Assembly (NCBI GenBank): GCA_963920635.1
Contig: OY987299.1
Span: 70,290,692-70,354,691, forward strand
Source of the DNA: Pseudeuparius sepicola
Taxonomy: Eukaryota; Arthropoda; Insecta; Coleoptera; Anthribidae
Length of the DNA stretch: 64,000 nucleotides
Direction of reading: 5' to 3'
Both the position numbers and the translations under genes were made by a program. This document shows positions 12,061 to 22,502 of the stretch, piece after piece. Position 1 is the stretch's first letter, and the number at the start of each line of letters is the position of its first letter. The notes below the pieces were generated by a model. It did no database searches and had not been told where the DNA came from. It saw only the letters and a list, made by a program, of their open reading frames with translations.

Positions 12061-12720
12061 ATTACATTCTGCCTTAAATAAGAGTGTAAGTCGTACATGG
12101 CCAAGATGAAATAAGCAAGATTTATCTGAAACTATCATTCGAGAATTGGACTTATTTGAAAGAGGTGGAAGTCGGGGGAATAATTTACAACTAGTTTATA
12201 ATTTTTTAATCACAATCCCGCCAACAAGTGTTGAGTCAGAGAGATGTTTTTCATCAGCAGGAAACATATGCACTAAGATTCGTTCATATTTAGCTGACAA
12301 TATCCTAGATGAATTAGTATTTTTGCGCTATTTTTTTAAAAAATAGTGTCTTTGACTAAAACTCGTAGCATAGGCACTTTTTTTGTTTTCAGACTGCTTT
12401 AGAGTTTATTTTAAGTTTTAGTGCCCCTGCAAAATAATTACGATAATGTTTTGTTTGCTATATAATGCATATATATAATTTTTTTTTATTTTTTCAGTTT
12501 TTTATTTCTTACAAACAATCCCGGGATTCCGGGATTGAAAAAAATTAAAAAAAGTCCCGGGATTAGAAATATATGCCCTAGTCCATGCTTGACAGATGAT
12601 AGAAAATGTGATTTTAAGAACTTTTTTTTAAATAAACATTTATCTGCTGACACTTTGTTTTTAATATAATAGGTACATGCAAGACAGTAATTTCTGAAGA
12701 AGAAAATATTATTTTTGTTA

Positions 12721-13273
12721 TACAGGGTTAGGCAGAATGAAGTATCTATTTTCTATGTACTGGTATTTGTTAATGGTTAAACTTTAAGCAAAAACTGAAA
12801 CAAAATGTTCTTGAGTAAACATGGCAATTATATTTTCTCAATATCACATCAGTCAATAAATGACCTCCGCCTCGCTGCTGGCACTCCTGAAGTCTACAAC
12901 AAACATTTTGCTTCACTCGTTGTAACATTTCAATTGGGATTGCGTTAATCTCGGTTCGAATATTATGCTTCAGTTGTTCCAAAGTTCGATTAGCTTTTAA
13001 CTGACGTTTCTCGCAAACAGTTTGGCAACTGTCATATCGGGATCACATGGTGACTTGATTTGAAATTAGATTTTTTTACATTATTGAATAAATGTAGTTC
13101 AAAAATGGATAGGTTATTCTGCCTAATTCACAGTCATTTGACTGATGTGATATTCAGAAAATATAATTGCCATGTTTACTCAAGAACATTTTGTTTCAGT
13201 TTTTGATTAAAGTTTAACCATTAATAAATACCAGTATATAGAAAATAGATACTTCATTCTGCCTAACTCTGTA
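12721..13273 (-). mobile_element. Mariner-derived element (12723..13271) with long inverted repeats
   Basis: Inverted repeats of about 145 bp start cagggttaggcagaatgaag at 12723 and return at 13271, flanked by TA on both sides. The core retains a short minus-strand transposase C-terminus. The arms are about 95 percent alike by eye. This is a deletion derivative of an IS630/Tc1/mariner-type element. Confidence 0.85.
12770..13045 (-). pseudogene. Mariner-type transposase C-terminal fragment
   Basis: The segment LKHNIRTEINAIPIEML..VCCRLQECQQRGGGHLLTDVI matches the well-known C-terminal pattern of insect mariner-like transposases (L..NIR.EI..IP.EML..V...R...C....G.HL.D). Upstream (13045..12985) a degenerate SPCDPDMTVAKLF resembles the SPDL.PCDF block with the last catalytic Asp, but stops and shifts intervene. 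The rest of the gene is missing. Confidence 0.65.
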
Positions 13274-13559
13274 TAAGTAAAGCACTCACTTTACACACTC
13301 GCGTAAAATTTGTCTTTGGCCAAAACACACTGCTAACTGCTAGCTATTTAATTGAACAAACGTGTTTCATAAATAACTACTTCTAAAATACATTTAGATG
13401 CTACTTACTTATTATATTAACCAGCAACAATAGTATTTGCCGACTATCTTGCCCAAAAATACTTGAATTTACACTAGAATCGCAGGCACCTTTCACAACT
13501 TGCTTCAGAAATTTGAAGGTTATGTACCCACTTACAACAAATAACAAGAGATTACTAAG
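13274..13559. other. Unassigned spacer
   Basis: No recognisable element or conserved coding sequence is seen between the mariner derivative and the taggacaaaat repeat zone. Confidence 0.4.
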
Positions 13560-13857
13560 CGATTTTGTCCTATGTGGCGGACTGTTCACATACCAAGTAG
13601 GTATTCCTAAACTGATTAGTCCAGTCAAAAATAAATGTCCTATGTGTGCAGTTACGACAAAAGTAGGTATGGAATATTAGTTAGGACAAAATATCTTAGT
13701 ATTTAGTATGATTTTGTAGGTAGGACAAAACAAATACACATAATTGGCGGTTAATAAAATGAGATAGGATGATTTTGCTTAGTGAATTGGTTAAAGGGGT
13801 AGGGTAGGTGACCAAAAATGCATTTAGGACAAAATATCAAATTTTGTTAGTTAGGAC
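13560..13857. repeat. Cluster of ttaggacaaaat-like motifs
   Basis: At least five copies of a (t)taggacaaaa(t) word or close variants occur (for example near 13678, 13718, 13824 and 13850), with irregular spacing. It may be the subterminal region of an uncharacterised element. No inverted ends were found. Confidence 0.45.
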
Positions 13858-14271
13858 GCTTCAGCTTAGCACGGCAGAAATGTGTTAAGCAGATTTAGGC
13901 CGTGGTCCGAATTGCACTGCCAGTGCTCACAGCGCTTAGATCACGTACTATCGATCCGATTTATTAGCGCTAATTTGAGGTTGTGTTTTACCGTGCTACC
14001 CATAAGGGTGACAGACTATAAAGTCTGTGGTGTCAAAAAAAGGGCTTTTCTTGAAGAAGCTATTTCTATTTGTGAAAGCTAAAGCAGTGATGCAGAACTG
14101 TTTATTGATTCTTCATCTTTCTTCGAGTACCTACCTTCCTGGTTGTAATGAAGACTATACTCATTAAATTTAATTTTTAATAATCCATATGATACTATTA
14201 TACACAAAAACAGATTACTTATTTGCTTACTTGCCCGAGTGATTACATTTACAAAATAAGCATGGTATATA
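13858..14271. other. Unassigned spacer
   Basis: No supported gene is seen. A short open stretch (13882..14082) has no recognisable family. Confidence 0.35.
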
Positions 14272-14772
14272 TACGAGACCAGAATCATATCATTTGGCCA
14301 GCCAATATTTTATTTTTTATTTTATTTTAGACACTATTATTAAAAACAAAAGAAAACTATTAAATCAAACTATTATTATTGTAATTTGAGATATTTTTAT
14401 AAACAATTTTTACTAAGAGTATAATTAGAAAACTAGATATATATGCTTAGGACCAGTGGCGTATTCAGGGGGGGGGGGCAAAAGGGGCAATTGCCCCCTC
14501 CAGAGCTGTAGAGATAAACGAGATTTGTAATATCAAAATTAATAATACCAACAATTATATATTCCTGGCCTAATCTGAAAATGCAGTGAACATCAAACAT
14601 CTATAATTTGTTATTTGTTTCATCTTGTCTTCTCGAAATTAAAACCTGTGCATGTGCAGTAGATTTGAAAACGCGACGCCGTATATTAGATATGCACACA
14701 CTCCGTCGGTCGCAGCGCGTAACCGTAAATTAGGCAAAACAACCTACTAAACATATTTTGCACAATTACAGT

Positions 14773-14871
14773 GTGCCAGAAAGAACATTTTCAAAACTGA
14801 AAATTTTAAAAAATTATATTAGAAACAATATTAGTGAAAACTGACTGAATGGGTTAACACTCCTTTATGTC
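14773..14871 (+). pseudogene. hAT transposase dimerisation-domain remnant
   Basis: One frame reads VPERTFSKLKILKNYIRNN then, after ISEN and a TGA stop, LNGLTLLYV. This matches the hAT C-terminal pattern (ERsFSkLk.iKnylR...s..rL..La). It is all that remains of the gene; the remainder was deleted or replaced by the nested element that begins at 14995. Confidence 0.75.
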
Positions 14872-14992
14872 GTGTACCCTGAAATACCCATATCTCCAGA
14901 GGAGCTATTTGAGGAGCTCAAAACCAAAAAAAGAATACTTGATTTTGTGATATAGATTTTACTGATTCGAAGAAGAAATTATTTTTGTGTTG

Positions 14993-15670
14993 TACAGGGT
15001 GTCCGGTAATAACTTAAAAAATTAAAAAGAAAAATGGAAAATATGACGAAAAGTTTATATGAACATCATAGGTCAGATGTTTGGTTTTCGAGATGCGATT
15101 TTTTTAAGTACCTAACTTTTTGAGACGACAACATTTTCTTGCAAAAAACAACAAGTTAATTATACTTTCAAAAAATAAATGTTCAGTTTATTCAAATTTT
15201 ATTTTGAATTTAATTGCATACGAGTGTCGATATTATGCACCTGCGTCTATGCAGAAATTTGAAAATTTCTCGAGAACGGTCACCTTTGGCGCTATTCACC
15301 AAAGTCAATCTTTTTTGCTTAGAAAACGTATGGGAAGAGGATACATTCACAAAATGTGGTAAAAGTTTACTGTCAAAAATTAAATTAAATAATGATAGCG
15401 TACGCAGCGTCCTCTACGGATTGCACCAAAAATAATACCAAATTATGACTTCTCTTCCGAAAAAAAAACCCGGATACCACATTTTGCAAGAAAATTTTGT
15501 TGTCTCAAAAAGTTACTTAAAAAAAATCGAAAATAAAATTTCAATTTCAACACCCTGCATCTCGGACACCAAACATCTGCGGACCCAATGTTCATATGAA
15601 CTTTTCATCATATTTTCCATTTTTCTTTTTAATTTTTCAAATTGGCGCATTTATTTCCGGACACCCTGTA
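14993..15670. mobile_element. TIR element (14995..15668), TACAGGGTGTCC family, nested in the hAT relic
   Basis: Inverted repeats of about 150-190 bp start cagggtgtccggtaataact at 14995 and return at 15668, flanked by TA. The arms share the gagacRacaaMattttcttgc segment. The middle has no recognisable coding sequence. TA flanks and CAGGG ends suggest a mariner/Tc1-type non-autonomous element. Confidence 0.85.
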
Positions 15671-15849
15671 TTTATTTATTTTAGAAAATATGTTTTGTTC
15701 TGTTTTTATTCATTAAAATTATCGTTATTGTTATTTATAACTGATTGCCCCCTCCAGACGTTAATCCTGGATACGCCACTGCTTAGGACACTAAATTAAA
15801 TAATGTAACAAGTATTGGCTGGGCCAAATGATATGATTCTGGTCTCGTA

Positions 15850-16415
15850 TATGACCCACGACAATTGTATTGCCTAAATATTCTACTAAGTATTAAGAAA
15901 GCAAAGATAAATTTGAAAAAAATTAACCATATGTACCAAACACGTAATAAAAACAACAAAATAACACTTACTGCATGCACAAAGACAATTGGTCAGCGTT
16001 GCTTTACATTTCTAGCACCAAGACTCTTCGGTGTTCTTCCTGATGACCTGAAAATAGAAACAGTATTGACACAATATGAAAAAGAAGTATAGAAATGGAT
16101 ACTTACCTTGGATAGACAAAAATTTAAAGGTATTGTCAACATAAAATAAAGATACTTACCTATACCTACATGGAGGAAACAAGAGAGAATTTAACAGAAA
16201 TAAAAATTATTCCTTTTGGGACAATTCAGTTAGTCGTGTTACTTTTGGATAAAATAGTTAAGCATATTATGTTAAGGAAAACTTCGCTACCTGCATACAA
16301 GCTGTATTTTATACAGCTTCTGCATTTTTTTTGTTTATTTACTCACTTATTGTATTATTTTTGCAAACTTTTGTAATTACTTATGGTAAATAAACATATA
16401 TTATTATTATTGTAG
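15850..16415 (+). mobile_element. 5'-truncated non-LTR retrotransposon 3' end
   Basis: A short coding tail (about 15930..16090) contains TKTIGQRCFTFLAPRLFGVLPDDLK, the same C-terminal block as in the minus-strand element near 3200 (TIGQRCFNYIGPKLFNEMP). A 3' UTR follows, with aataaa near 16388 and a short (att)n run ending near 16412. It belongs to a related but distinct family, and only the end survives. Confidence 0.7.
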
Positions 16416-17172
16416 ACACCCTTTCTAACTGGCTTGGAAACAAGCATAAGAGTAGGTAGGTAGGTAATTATTTCGTTCGCCTTCTAAAGCAAAATTTTGC
16501 ATTTTTTGTGCCAGGAAAAGACAAAACGAATACCAAATGTTTTCAAAACCTTATAAACTTAAGGTTATGTGAGACCGTTGACACCGTAAGTGCCAAGTTG
16601 TGACGTCACCGAGAACGTCATGATTTAATTGTCAGTAGATATACTATGAGAGTTCCAACTCACGACCCCCATGTTAATCTCCATAAGACCAGAAATGCGT
16701 GCATTTTCGCTACAGGGTGACCCCACTTGACCTTTAGGCCACGTGTGATTCCTACTTGACCTTTAGATCCTACGATAGTTCTGGACCACGACCACCCTGT
16801 AAATCTCATACATCACAGGGGCACGTGTGACCCCAGCATATAATAGGTTATCACAGTAGATGAATTGTTAAAACATACAATTTTTTTAAACATTTGTGTG
16901 AATATTATGAAGTAATACTTAAGAAATTGGTATTTATTGCTGGAATACCTATTAGTATTTTGGAAGTTTCCTGACATTACCTTTCAATTTGTATTTCTTC
17001 ACCCAACTTAAAATAATTGAAGTTATTGAAATGAATTTTAATTTAGATGATTTAAATAAATTATGACTATGTCATCTAATAATTTATAATGTCTTCGAAA
17101 TTAAACATAATTTTATGCTTTAGTTTGAATTTAAATTTTTGTAATTAAAAACATGAAAACGACTATATTATA
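16416..17172. other. Unassigned spacer with a small acagggtg...caccctgt palindrome
   Basis: No gene is seen. Around 16713..16799 acagggtg and caccctgt bracket about 75 bp that contain two direct copies of acttgacctttag. This may be a very short member or solo ends of the CAGGGTG-type families. Confidence 0.35.
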
Positions 17173-17562
17173 TATATCGTAGGCATCGGGCATAATACGT
17201 CATTTCAGAAGCTGTAATAAATTAACTATTACCTTGTTTGACTCAAATTTTGAGTCATTTCAAGGATTGCCCTTCTTTATGTTAGTCAAACAAATTAATC
17301 ATCCAAACCATTGAACGTTACAGCGTCTGACTGCCGTTTGTTCAGTCATTTGTTGAAATTTGTAGAATTTGACTGAACAAACGCCAGTCAGACACTGTAA
17401 TGGCCGATTACACTGTTTGACTAAAATGAAGAAGGGCAATCCTTGTAATGACGCAAAATTTGAGTCAAACAAGGTAATAGTTACTTTATTACAGCCAGCA
17501 ATATGTGTAATGACTAGACTTTCCACGAAGTGACATATTACGCCCGATGCCTGCGACATATA
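17171..17562. mobile_element. Fold-back MITE (17173..17560)
   Basis: Almost the whole element is one imperfect palindrome. Outer arms read gtaggcatcgggcataata / tattacgcccgatgcctgc, and inner arms share accttgtttgactcaaattt and gactgccgtttgttcagtca, centred near 17352. TA lies at both borders. No coding capacity is present. Transcripts would form a hairpin of about 180 bp. Confidence 0.85.
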
Positions 17563-18528
17563 CCCTGTCTGGTTTTTCATGTTAACACCCCTGAAAATTT
17601 CAGTTGGCGGGGGGAATTGAACGGGGCAATTTTTTTTATAGATATGTCCCTGAAAGGTTATCATTTGCGAAGAATTGGTTTGGTATTGCTGTGAAAGCCT
17701 GGCCTACTGTGATTTTTTAAAGAGGTGTGTTTATCGTTGAACCATATTAGGCATTTTTTTATTTAAAATCTGACACCACAGCGTTCAAAATTTGAACAAA
17801 AATATACAGGGAGTTCCATTCTGCAAGGTGTCAAAGTTGAGCAAAATAAGAATTTTAAAGGCATATGGCGGGTCCAGTGAGCTATGGATTTACTTTCGAA
17901 TCAGTTGAATGATGAAGAGAACTACTCACATTGTTGATGCGCAAAGATCCAATAAAAAGTATACAAATTTTTTAAACTATATATAGTCAAAAATCAAGTA
18001 CATCAAAACCACTCCAGGCATTATAAACGAACTAAGTCTAAAAAATACAGAAGCCTGCCAGTCAGTAAGTCCATGAGTTCAGGTAGCTGGTGTGCTATAA
18101 CAGGAAACACACCAAAAATGTATCGTCTTAGACAGTGACTTTGTTAAGAAAGAAAGAAAATTTAATTTGACCATTCAACTGTTTTGAAGTAATTGACTCG
18201 CCAGATATTTTCATTTTGCTCAACTTTGACACCTTGCAGAATGAAACTCCCTGTATATTTTTCGTTTAAATTTTGTATATGAGGGTTTTGGTGTATCCTG
18301 ATTAACGCTGTGGTGTCAGATTTTAAAGAAAAAAAATGACTAATATGGTTTTTCGAAAAATGGACCCTTTATAAAATCACAGTAGGCCAGGTTTTCGCGG
18401 CAATGCCAAAAAAATTCTTCGCAAATGGTGACCTTTCAGGGACATATCTATAAAAAATTGCCTAGTTCAATTCCCCCAACCTACCTGGATTTTTAGGGGT
18501 GCTAACATAAAAAACCAGACACACTGTA
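17561..18528. mobile_element. Long-TIR element (17563..18526) abutting the fold-back
   Basis: Arms of about 240-290 bp are inverted copies: ctgtctggtttttcatgtta near 17566 against its counterpart ending 18526, then shared agatatgtccctgaaagg, cctggcctactgtgattt and tctgacaccacagcg. TA borders fit. A second inverted pair lies at the centre (17807..18253). A relative is found at 46.3-47.05 kb. Confidence 0.8.
17805..18255. mobile_element. Inner TIR element (17807..18253) at the centre of the long-TIR element
   Basis: Ends cagggagttccattctgcaa (17807) and the reverse complement (18253) form inverted repeats of about 44 bp with TA borders. The core (about 17920..18180) is related to 46300..46740, partly in inverted orientation. 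It may be a nested insertion or an integral part of a composite family. Confidence 0.65.
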
Positions 18529-18890
18529 TGTACAAGTTTCTTTTACCATAACATTAAAGAACCGTAATCACATATGTTGTGAGAACCACTCGAAATAACG
18601 TGTTTCCTGCATTTCCCTCACGTGAACCCGATTGTCCTTCATGCTTTTATTTCCGATGTGTTATTAAGTTATGATTTATGGCTACTATACGAGGACTCCA
18701 CTACATGCCGTACCTTCGAGGACCATATGCTATGAGGACCGAGCACCAGGTCCTCGTAACGTAGATTTTAAAACAAAAGTTTCGAAGCAATTAATTTTAG
18801 CACCTTGTAGGTCCATAAGTGTGTAATTGCCTTACAGTTCAAGTTATGTACTTTACCTACGATCACATTTATTAAGATTCTACTCACTAA
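18529..18890. other. Unassigned spacer
   Basis: No gene or repeat structure is recognised in this stretch. Confidence 0.4.
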
Positions 18891-18891
18891 T

Positions 18892-19146
18892 TCAATAATC
18901 ATTTAACAAAGGTCTTCTTTTGACAGGTTTAAAAGTCAGTTTTTTTAACACAAACAAAATGTGAAAATAAAAGTTCTGCAAATAGCCAGTGGCGGAAATA
19001 TGGGTAAAGGAATCCTGTTCCCAAATAGCGCAACCCAAATTTATGTAATTGGGCCGAATTATTCCTTTATATATTATTTTCAATACTGTGGTTTCACTGT
19101 ATAGTCGCAAAAGAAAATATGTAGATAAGGAGTACTTTAAATTCAA
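18892..19146 (-). pseudogene. Possible non-LTR RT C-terminal fragment
   Basis: The minus-strand reading LLRLYSETTVLKIIYKGIIRP..LGCAIWEQ resembles the thumb region of Jockey/CR1-type reverse transcriptases (a K..Y.G.I.P...YG..IW pattern). The rest of the 84-codon frame does not match clearly. This is a low-confidence relic. Confidence 0.35.
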
Positions 19147-19149
19147 ACA

Positions 19150-19974
19150 TCGCTTTCATTGCAGATTGTGATTAATCCCTAAAAAATTTGGTACAAAGCA
19201 ATAAATAAGAAAAACTTATAATTCAATCTCTGAGAAGACTTTACATTATATTCTTATTGCTCTAGCTCCCCAAAACACATAACACAATTCCGCAACCGAA
19301 ATAGGTTACCGTTCCACAAAAAACTCAAGCCAAAATCTGTTTTGCAAGGGACTCAAGAAAATAACAAATACGGTGTTGGAGTGTCCCCCCATCACTTACC
19401 GACCGTCCTCACAACAGCAGCAAAATCAGTCGCTACACATTTTTATTAATTTATTTTGATAAGAATATTTAAAGCAAACTTGGTACACAATAATACCCTC
19501 ATCATCTCTCTCCTTTTCGCGGAAAATTATTTCTCATCTTTTTTGGACTATTACTTTGAAGTAACTATTATTTTAAGTAAACGAAATGTTTTTCAAATGG
19601 AATTGCAGTAGGAGTAGGTAATTTTTGATTATTATTGGTTTGGAAGGTATAAACAAAAATCAATATTTTTTTGAAAGCTTAATCATCCTGTATCTTCGTA
19701 ACGAAGCGTTTTTGGACCCATGTTGATATTAACTTTTCGTCTTATTTTAACGAGTAAATTACGCCCCTGAAAGGGTGCCGCATAGTTTTGAATCACCCTG
19801 TATACGTCAGTCATAAAAAAAATTCAGAAAAGTGCAGCTGATACTCTTTAAATATAAATTTTTATTTTCGTTTGTTCCTTTTTTAACAAATCATATTTTT
19901 TAACAAAGAAACTCCATATTTGTGCAATGCTCAACAACAGAATAGGAGAGAAACACGACTGACGAAATCCCAGC
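19150..19974. other. Unassigned, with one CACCCTGTATA end
   Basis: A segment 19670..19803 ends gaatcaccctgtata and resembles one arm of a CAGGGTG-type element. The partner arm was not found. Otherwise no feature is seen. Confidence 0.35.
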
Positions 19975-20019
19975 AGCGCAGCGAGTAAGGGTTTCATCCG
20001 CTAGAGGCGCTAGCTAAAT

Positions 20020-20273
20020 GACATATGGATACGGCATTGGGTGGGAGGGCTTTGTATCAGTGTGGAATATGTAAGGCGCTGAGTCTGTAGCCACGTTAAT
20101 GGTGTCTGATATTTACGGCACTGGGTGTGCAGGTATGGCAAAAAAATACTGTTGCATATATGCGACATGGGTTGTCTAGACCATTCTAGAACTGAACGTA
20201 TATATACGGCAGTGGGTGCAGTGGCACGCTTCCTTCTGGCGTATATATACGGCGTTGGTTGCGAAGGGGTTAA
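20020..20273. repeat. Repeated tatacggcNNtgggtg motif, possible piggyBac-like end
   Basis: Four copies of a tacggc(a/g)(t/c/g)tggNtg word lie at about 20029, 20113, 20205 and 20249. The last sits beside gcgaaggggttaa, which read outward on the minus strand is TTAACCCCTTCGC, resembling a piggyBac TTAA target plus CCC end. Only one end is visible, so the assignment is tentative. Confidence 0.35.
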
Positions 20274-22172
20274 AGATATATTAATATAACAAAAATCACA
20301 CAAACTCACATTAAGTTATTGGGCCAAGTTTGTGAAAAACCACTACTTTATTTCATTTCACTTAAAATTAATTTTCGTGGTTAAAAATTGCGCCACTGGA
20401 GAATTTTTTACAAATTTTCAAGTTTTACCTAAATGAATGAAAAAAAAAAACTCTAAGTAAGTATTTTTAAAAAACAAAATTATTTTACAGATGTTATTTA
20501 AATTTATAAACAGAATTCTGTCAGTATCTTAACGAAACAAAATTATCTACAAGTTAAAAAATTATATTGAAACAAGTTAAACAAATTGTGATATAATTGA
20601 AGTGGGTATAGTTCAAATTTTCAAACGCAAAAAGTGTATACACTAAAATAGTTAGCACTAGAAAATAGCTCCAAAGTGCCTTTAAATAAAGAAAGATCAA
20701 GACAATTTTTAGGCAAAATAATTGGCACATTAAAATCTTTTCTCCAGAGAAATATAATAAAGAAAATTTTTTATTTGGTGCCAAGTTTTTTCAAAGGCGC
20801 TGTATATTACCCCCAAAAAATCCGTACCACTCTGGATAACATAAAAAACTGCCTTGATTGATGGGAAGTCAATTTTATTTAAATAGCAAATTTGAAAGTA
20901 AGTTTTTCTAAATATGGTTTCATTGAGTAAAGGAATATTATTCCTTAACTCAATGATAGTACGAGTATTTAGTTTTTTATTCGAGAATGTAGATATAATA
21001 ACATGACAATAAGATGTACGAAAGGGCTATATTTGTCTATTTTAAAATAAAGGTAATCGGTGTGAAGTTTGCATTCAATTTGTAGCAGCCAAAATTTTCA
21101 GCAGTTAATTATTCTTGCATGAAGTTGGCAGCCAAACTTCGGCAGCCATTTTTTTATGCGAAACTGGCCTCCCAATTTTAGTGGCCCTTTCTTTTTGTCA
21201 AACTTTTAATATACAGGGTGGATTCTAAACTATGGTTCCAACATAATAGCAGGTATAAAATGTCTAAAGTTTTTGAGCTAGGGCCAATTCGATGGCACTG
21301 TCCATTTTGAATCCCTAATATGGTATTCTGAAAATTGACCATTTAAAAAAATCACAGCTTGCCATGGAATAATCACCCAGTCGAAATATTAATGTCTGTG
21401 AGATATCTTAGGTGAATTAAAAATATATATAATGCCAAATTTTACTCGGCTCTTCATATATTTCTAGTGTTCTGGCACAAATTTACAGAAATTCTGAAGA
21501 AACATTGTTCCTGTTTCCCCTTATTGCACAACGCATAACAAAAATAGTACATTTTTGCAATAAAACCAGAGAAATTTGACAAATTTTCACAATAAGAACT
21601 CATGTAAACAGATGCAACTTGTGATATAATATGGAGCCAAAACTAGAGAAATACATAATATGGAGCACTCAAAAGTTGTCGGCGGATTTTTATAGATTAG
21701 ATTTTTTAAGTGGGTGATTGATCTAAAACAAGAATGAGACACCAACATACGACGTTGCACGTTTGTTGTAATACATGTTGAGATCAGTCAGTTAGTGAAC
21801 AACATTGTAACAACGTGATTAACTGACCATACAAATTCATCTAAGTCAGCTGTTGACTTTATGCCAACATTGGATATAGAGAATTTCCATTTCTCTGTTG
21901 TCTGCAGACATCTAACCATCGTTATATAAGTTCATCAAAACTGGAAAAAAATGTTGGGGCAATGAGGAAACAAAATTGGTAATTTTATTATATACCATTA
22001 TTTGTATTAATTGCCAACATTGTGCTTGTCAGTAATTGTTGGAGGTGACGGTGACCCAAAATGCTAATTTGGTTGCTTGTCTTGAAACCTTGAAAAATTG
22101 TCTTAGAACTTTAAACCTGAATTTACCTGTAGAGTAGTTACATTTTGTGTTAATATTAATATACTATTTCAG
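20274..22172. other. Unassigned, intron-like DNA
   Basis: No coding frame with family similarity is seen. It holds a 17-bp-arm hairpin (20920..20956, tcattgagtaaaggaat inverted) and a solo tacagggtggattc end at 21211. The region lies upstream of the EDC4-like exon and may be one of its introns. Confidence 0.4.
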
Positions 22173-22323
22173 CATGCATGACAGACTGGCAGAAACCATC
22201 AAAGATGCCATTGCAGAGCAGATTCATGTGGCATTCAAGAGCCATGCATCAGCGTTGGAAGATAGTGTGATAAATGCGGTCCGTTCAAGGGCAGTGACTC
22301 CCTCCCCACATGGTGACTCGCAC
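22173..22323 (+). CDS. Exon of an EDC4 (Ge-1)-like mRNA-decapping scaffold gene
   Basis: A 151-nt exon is bounded by tatttcAG (22171..22172) and GTACGT (22324..). It starts in phase with one leading base and then codes 50 residues: MHDRLAETIKDAIAEQIHVA, then FKSHASALEDSVINAVRSRA and VTPSPHGDSH. This amphipathic helix followed by a (A/S)RS..TP.P turn resembles the segment of EDC4 just before its C-terminal helical domain. EDC4 scaffolds DCP1/DCP2 in cytoplasmic P-bodies. No neighbouring exon was found in the window, so flanking introns must be long. The identification rests on one short exon. Confidence 0.6.
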
Positions 22324-22502
22324 GTACGTTACTATCACTGCTATCCTCCATACAAGTCCAAATATGGTCATTACTGAATCACTTTTATAGTTTTGATTTT
22401 GCATTTTATTACATGCAGCTTTATAGGTAGTGTCTGTCAGATCAAATTGGTGAATATTGAGGAATTAAAATGTGGACATATAAATACGCATTGGTGAGAG
22501 AT

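Larger units (their letters stand above)
9973..12346 (+). pseudogene. hAT transposase with N-terminal BED zinc finger (decayed)
   Basis: ATG at 9973. The BED finger reads CNRCPAIL then HLLRIH (about residues 43-70). Helical N-terminal blocks follow (10341..10559), then MNVNVHTEKNFWNIGLIRI (10556) and ITIDGASTM, which holds the second catalytic Asp. The DExTS-type segment expected just before MNVNVH, which normally holds the first catalytic Asp, is missing at the frame junction near 10556. CKTRWSSLL (11090) is a hAT hallmark. The C-terminal dimerisation block SVESERCFSSAGNI..SYLADNILDELVFLRYF (12228..12346) is separated from the rest by the MITE. Stops near 10246 and 12108 and several frame changes make it non-functional. 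Confidence 0.85.
9564..12588 (+). mobile_element. hAT transposon (9572..12580) with 8-bp target duplication
   Basis: The ends are TAGGGCAT (9572) and ATGCCCTA (12580), flanked by gtccacgc (9564..9571) and gtccatgc (12581..12588). The single mismatch is a C/T change at a CpG. Next to both ends lie repeated copies of aatcccgggatt-like palindromic motifs (9581..9680 and 12518..12566), typical subterminal transposase sites. The 3009-bp body encodes a BED finger and hAT transposase pieces and carries a 450-bp MITE inside the coding region. Confidence 0.92.
14446..15789 (+). mobile_element. hAT-derived element (14454..15781), exact 8-bp target duplication
   Basis: The ends are cagtggcgta (14454) and tacgccactg (15781), with cttaggac repeated exactly at 14446..14453 and 15782..15789. 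Subterminal g-runs and ttgccccctccaga are shared in inverted form. It contains a hAT transposase C-terminal remnant and a nested TACAGGGTGT element. The exact duplication suggests a fairly recent insertion relative to its neighbours. Confidence 0.92.
14272..15849. mobile_element. Candidate TA-flanked MITE (14274..15847) hosting a hAT element
   Basis: An inverted repeat of about 37 bp opens cgagaccagaatcatatcat at 14274 and closes at 15847, with TA outside both ends. Without the hAT insertion the element would be only about 240 bp. Mariner-like origin is inferred from the TA flanks only. Confidence 0.6.

Noticed and set aside
13401..13628. Minus-strand 75-codon frame
   Set aside because: Low-complexity hydrophobic sequence with no family; lies in a spacer next to the taggacaaaat cluster.
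20010..20309. Minus-strand 99-codon frame
   Set aside because: It reads through the repeated tatacggc motif region and shows no domain.
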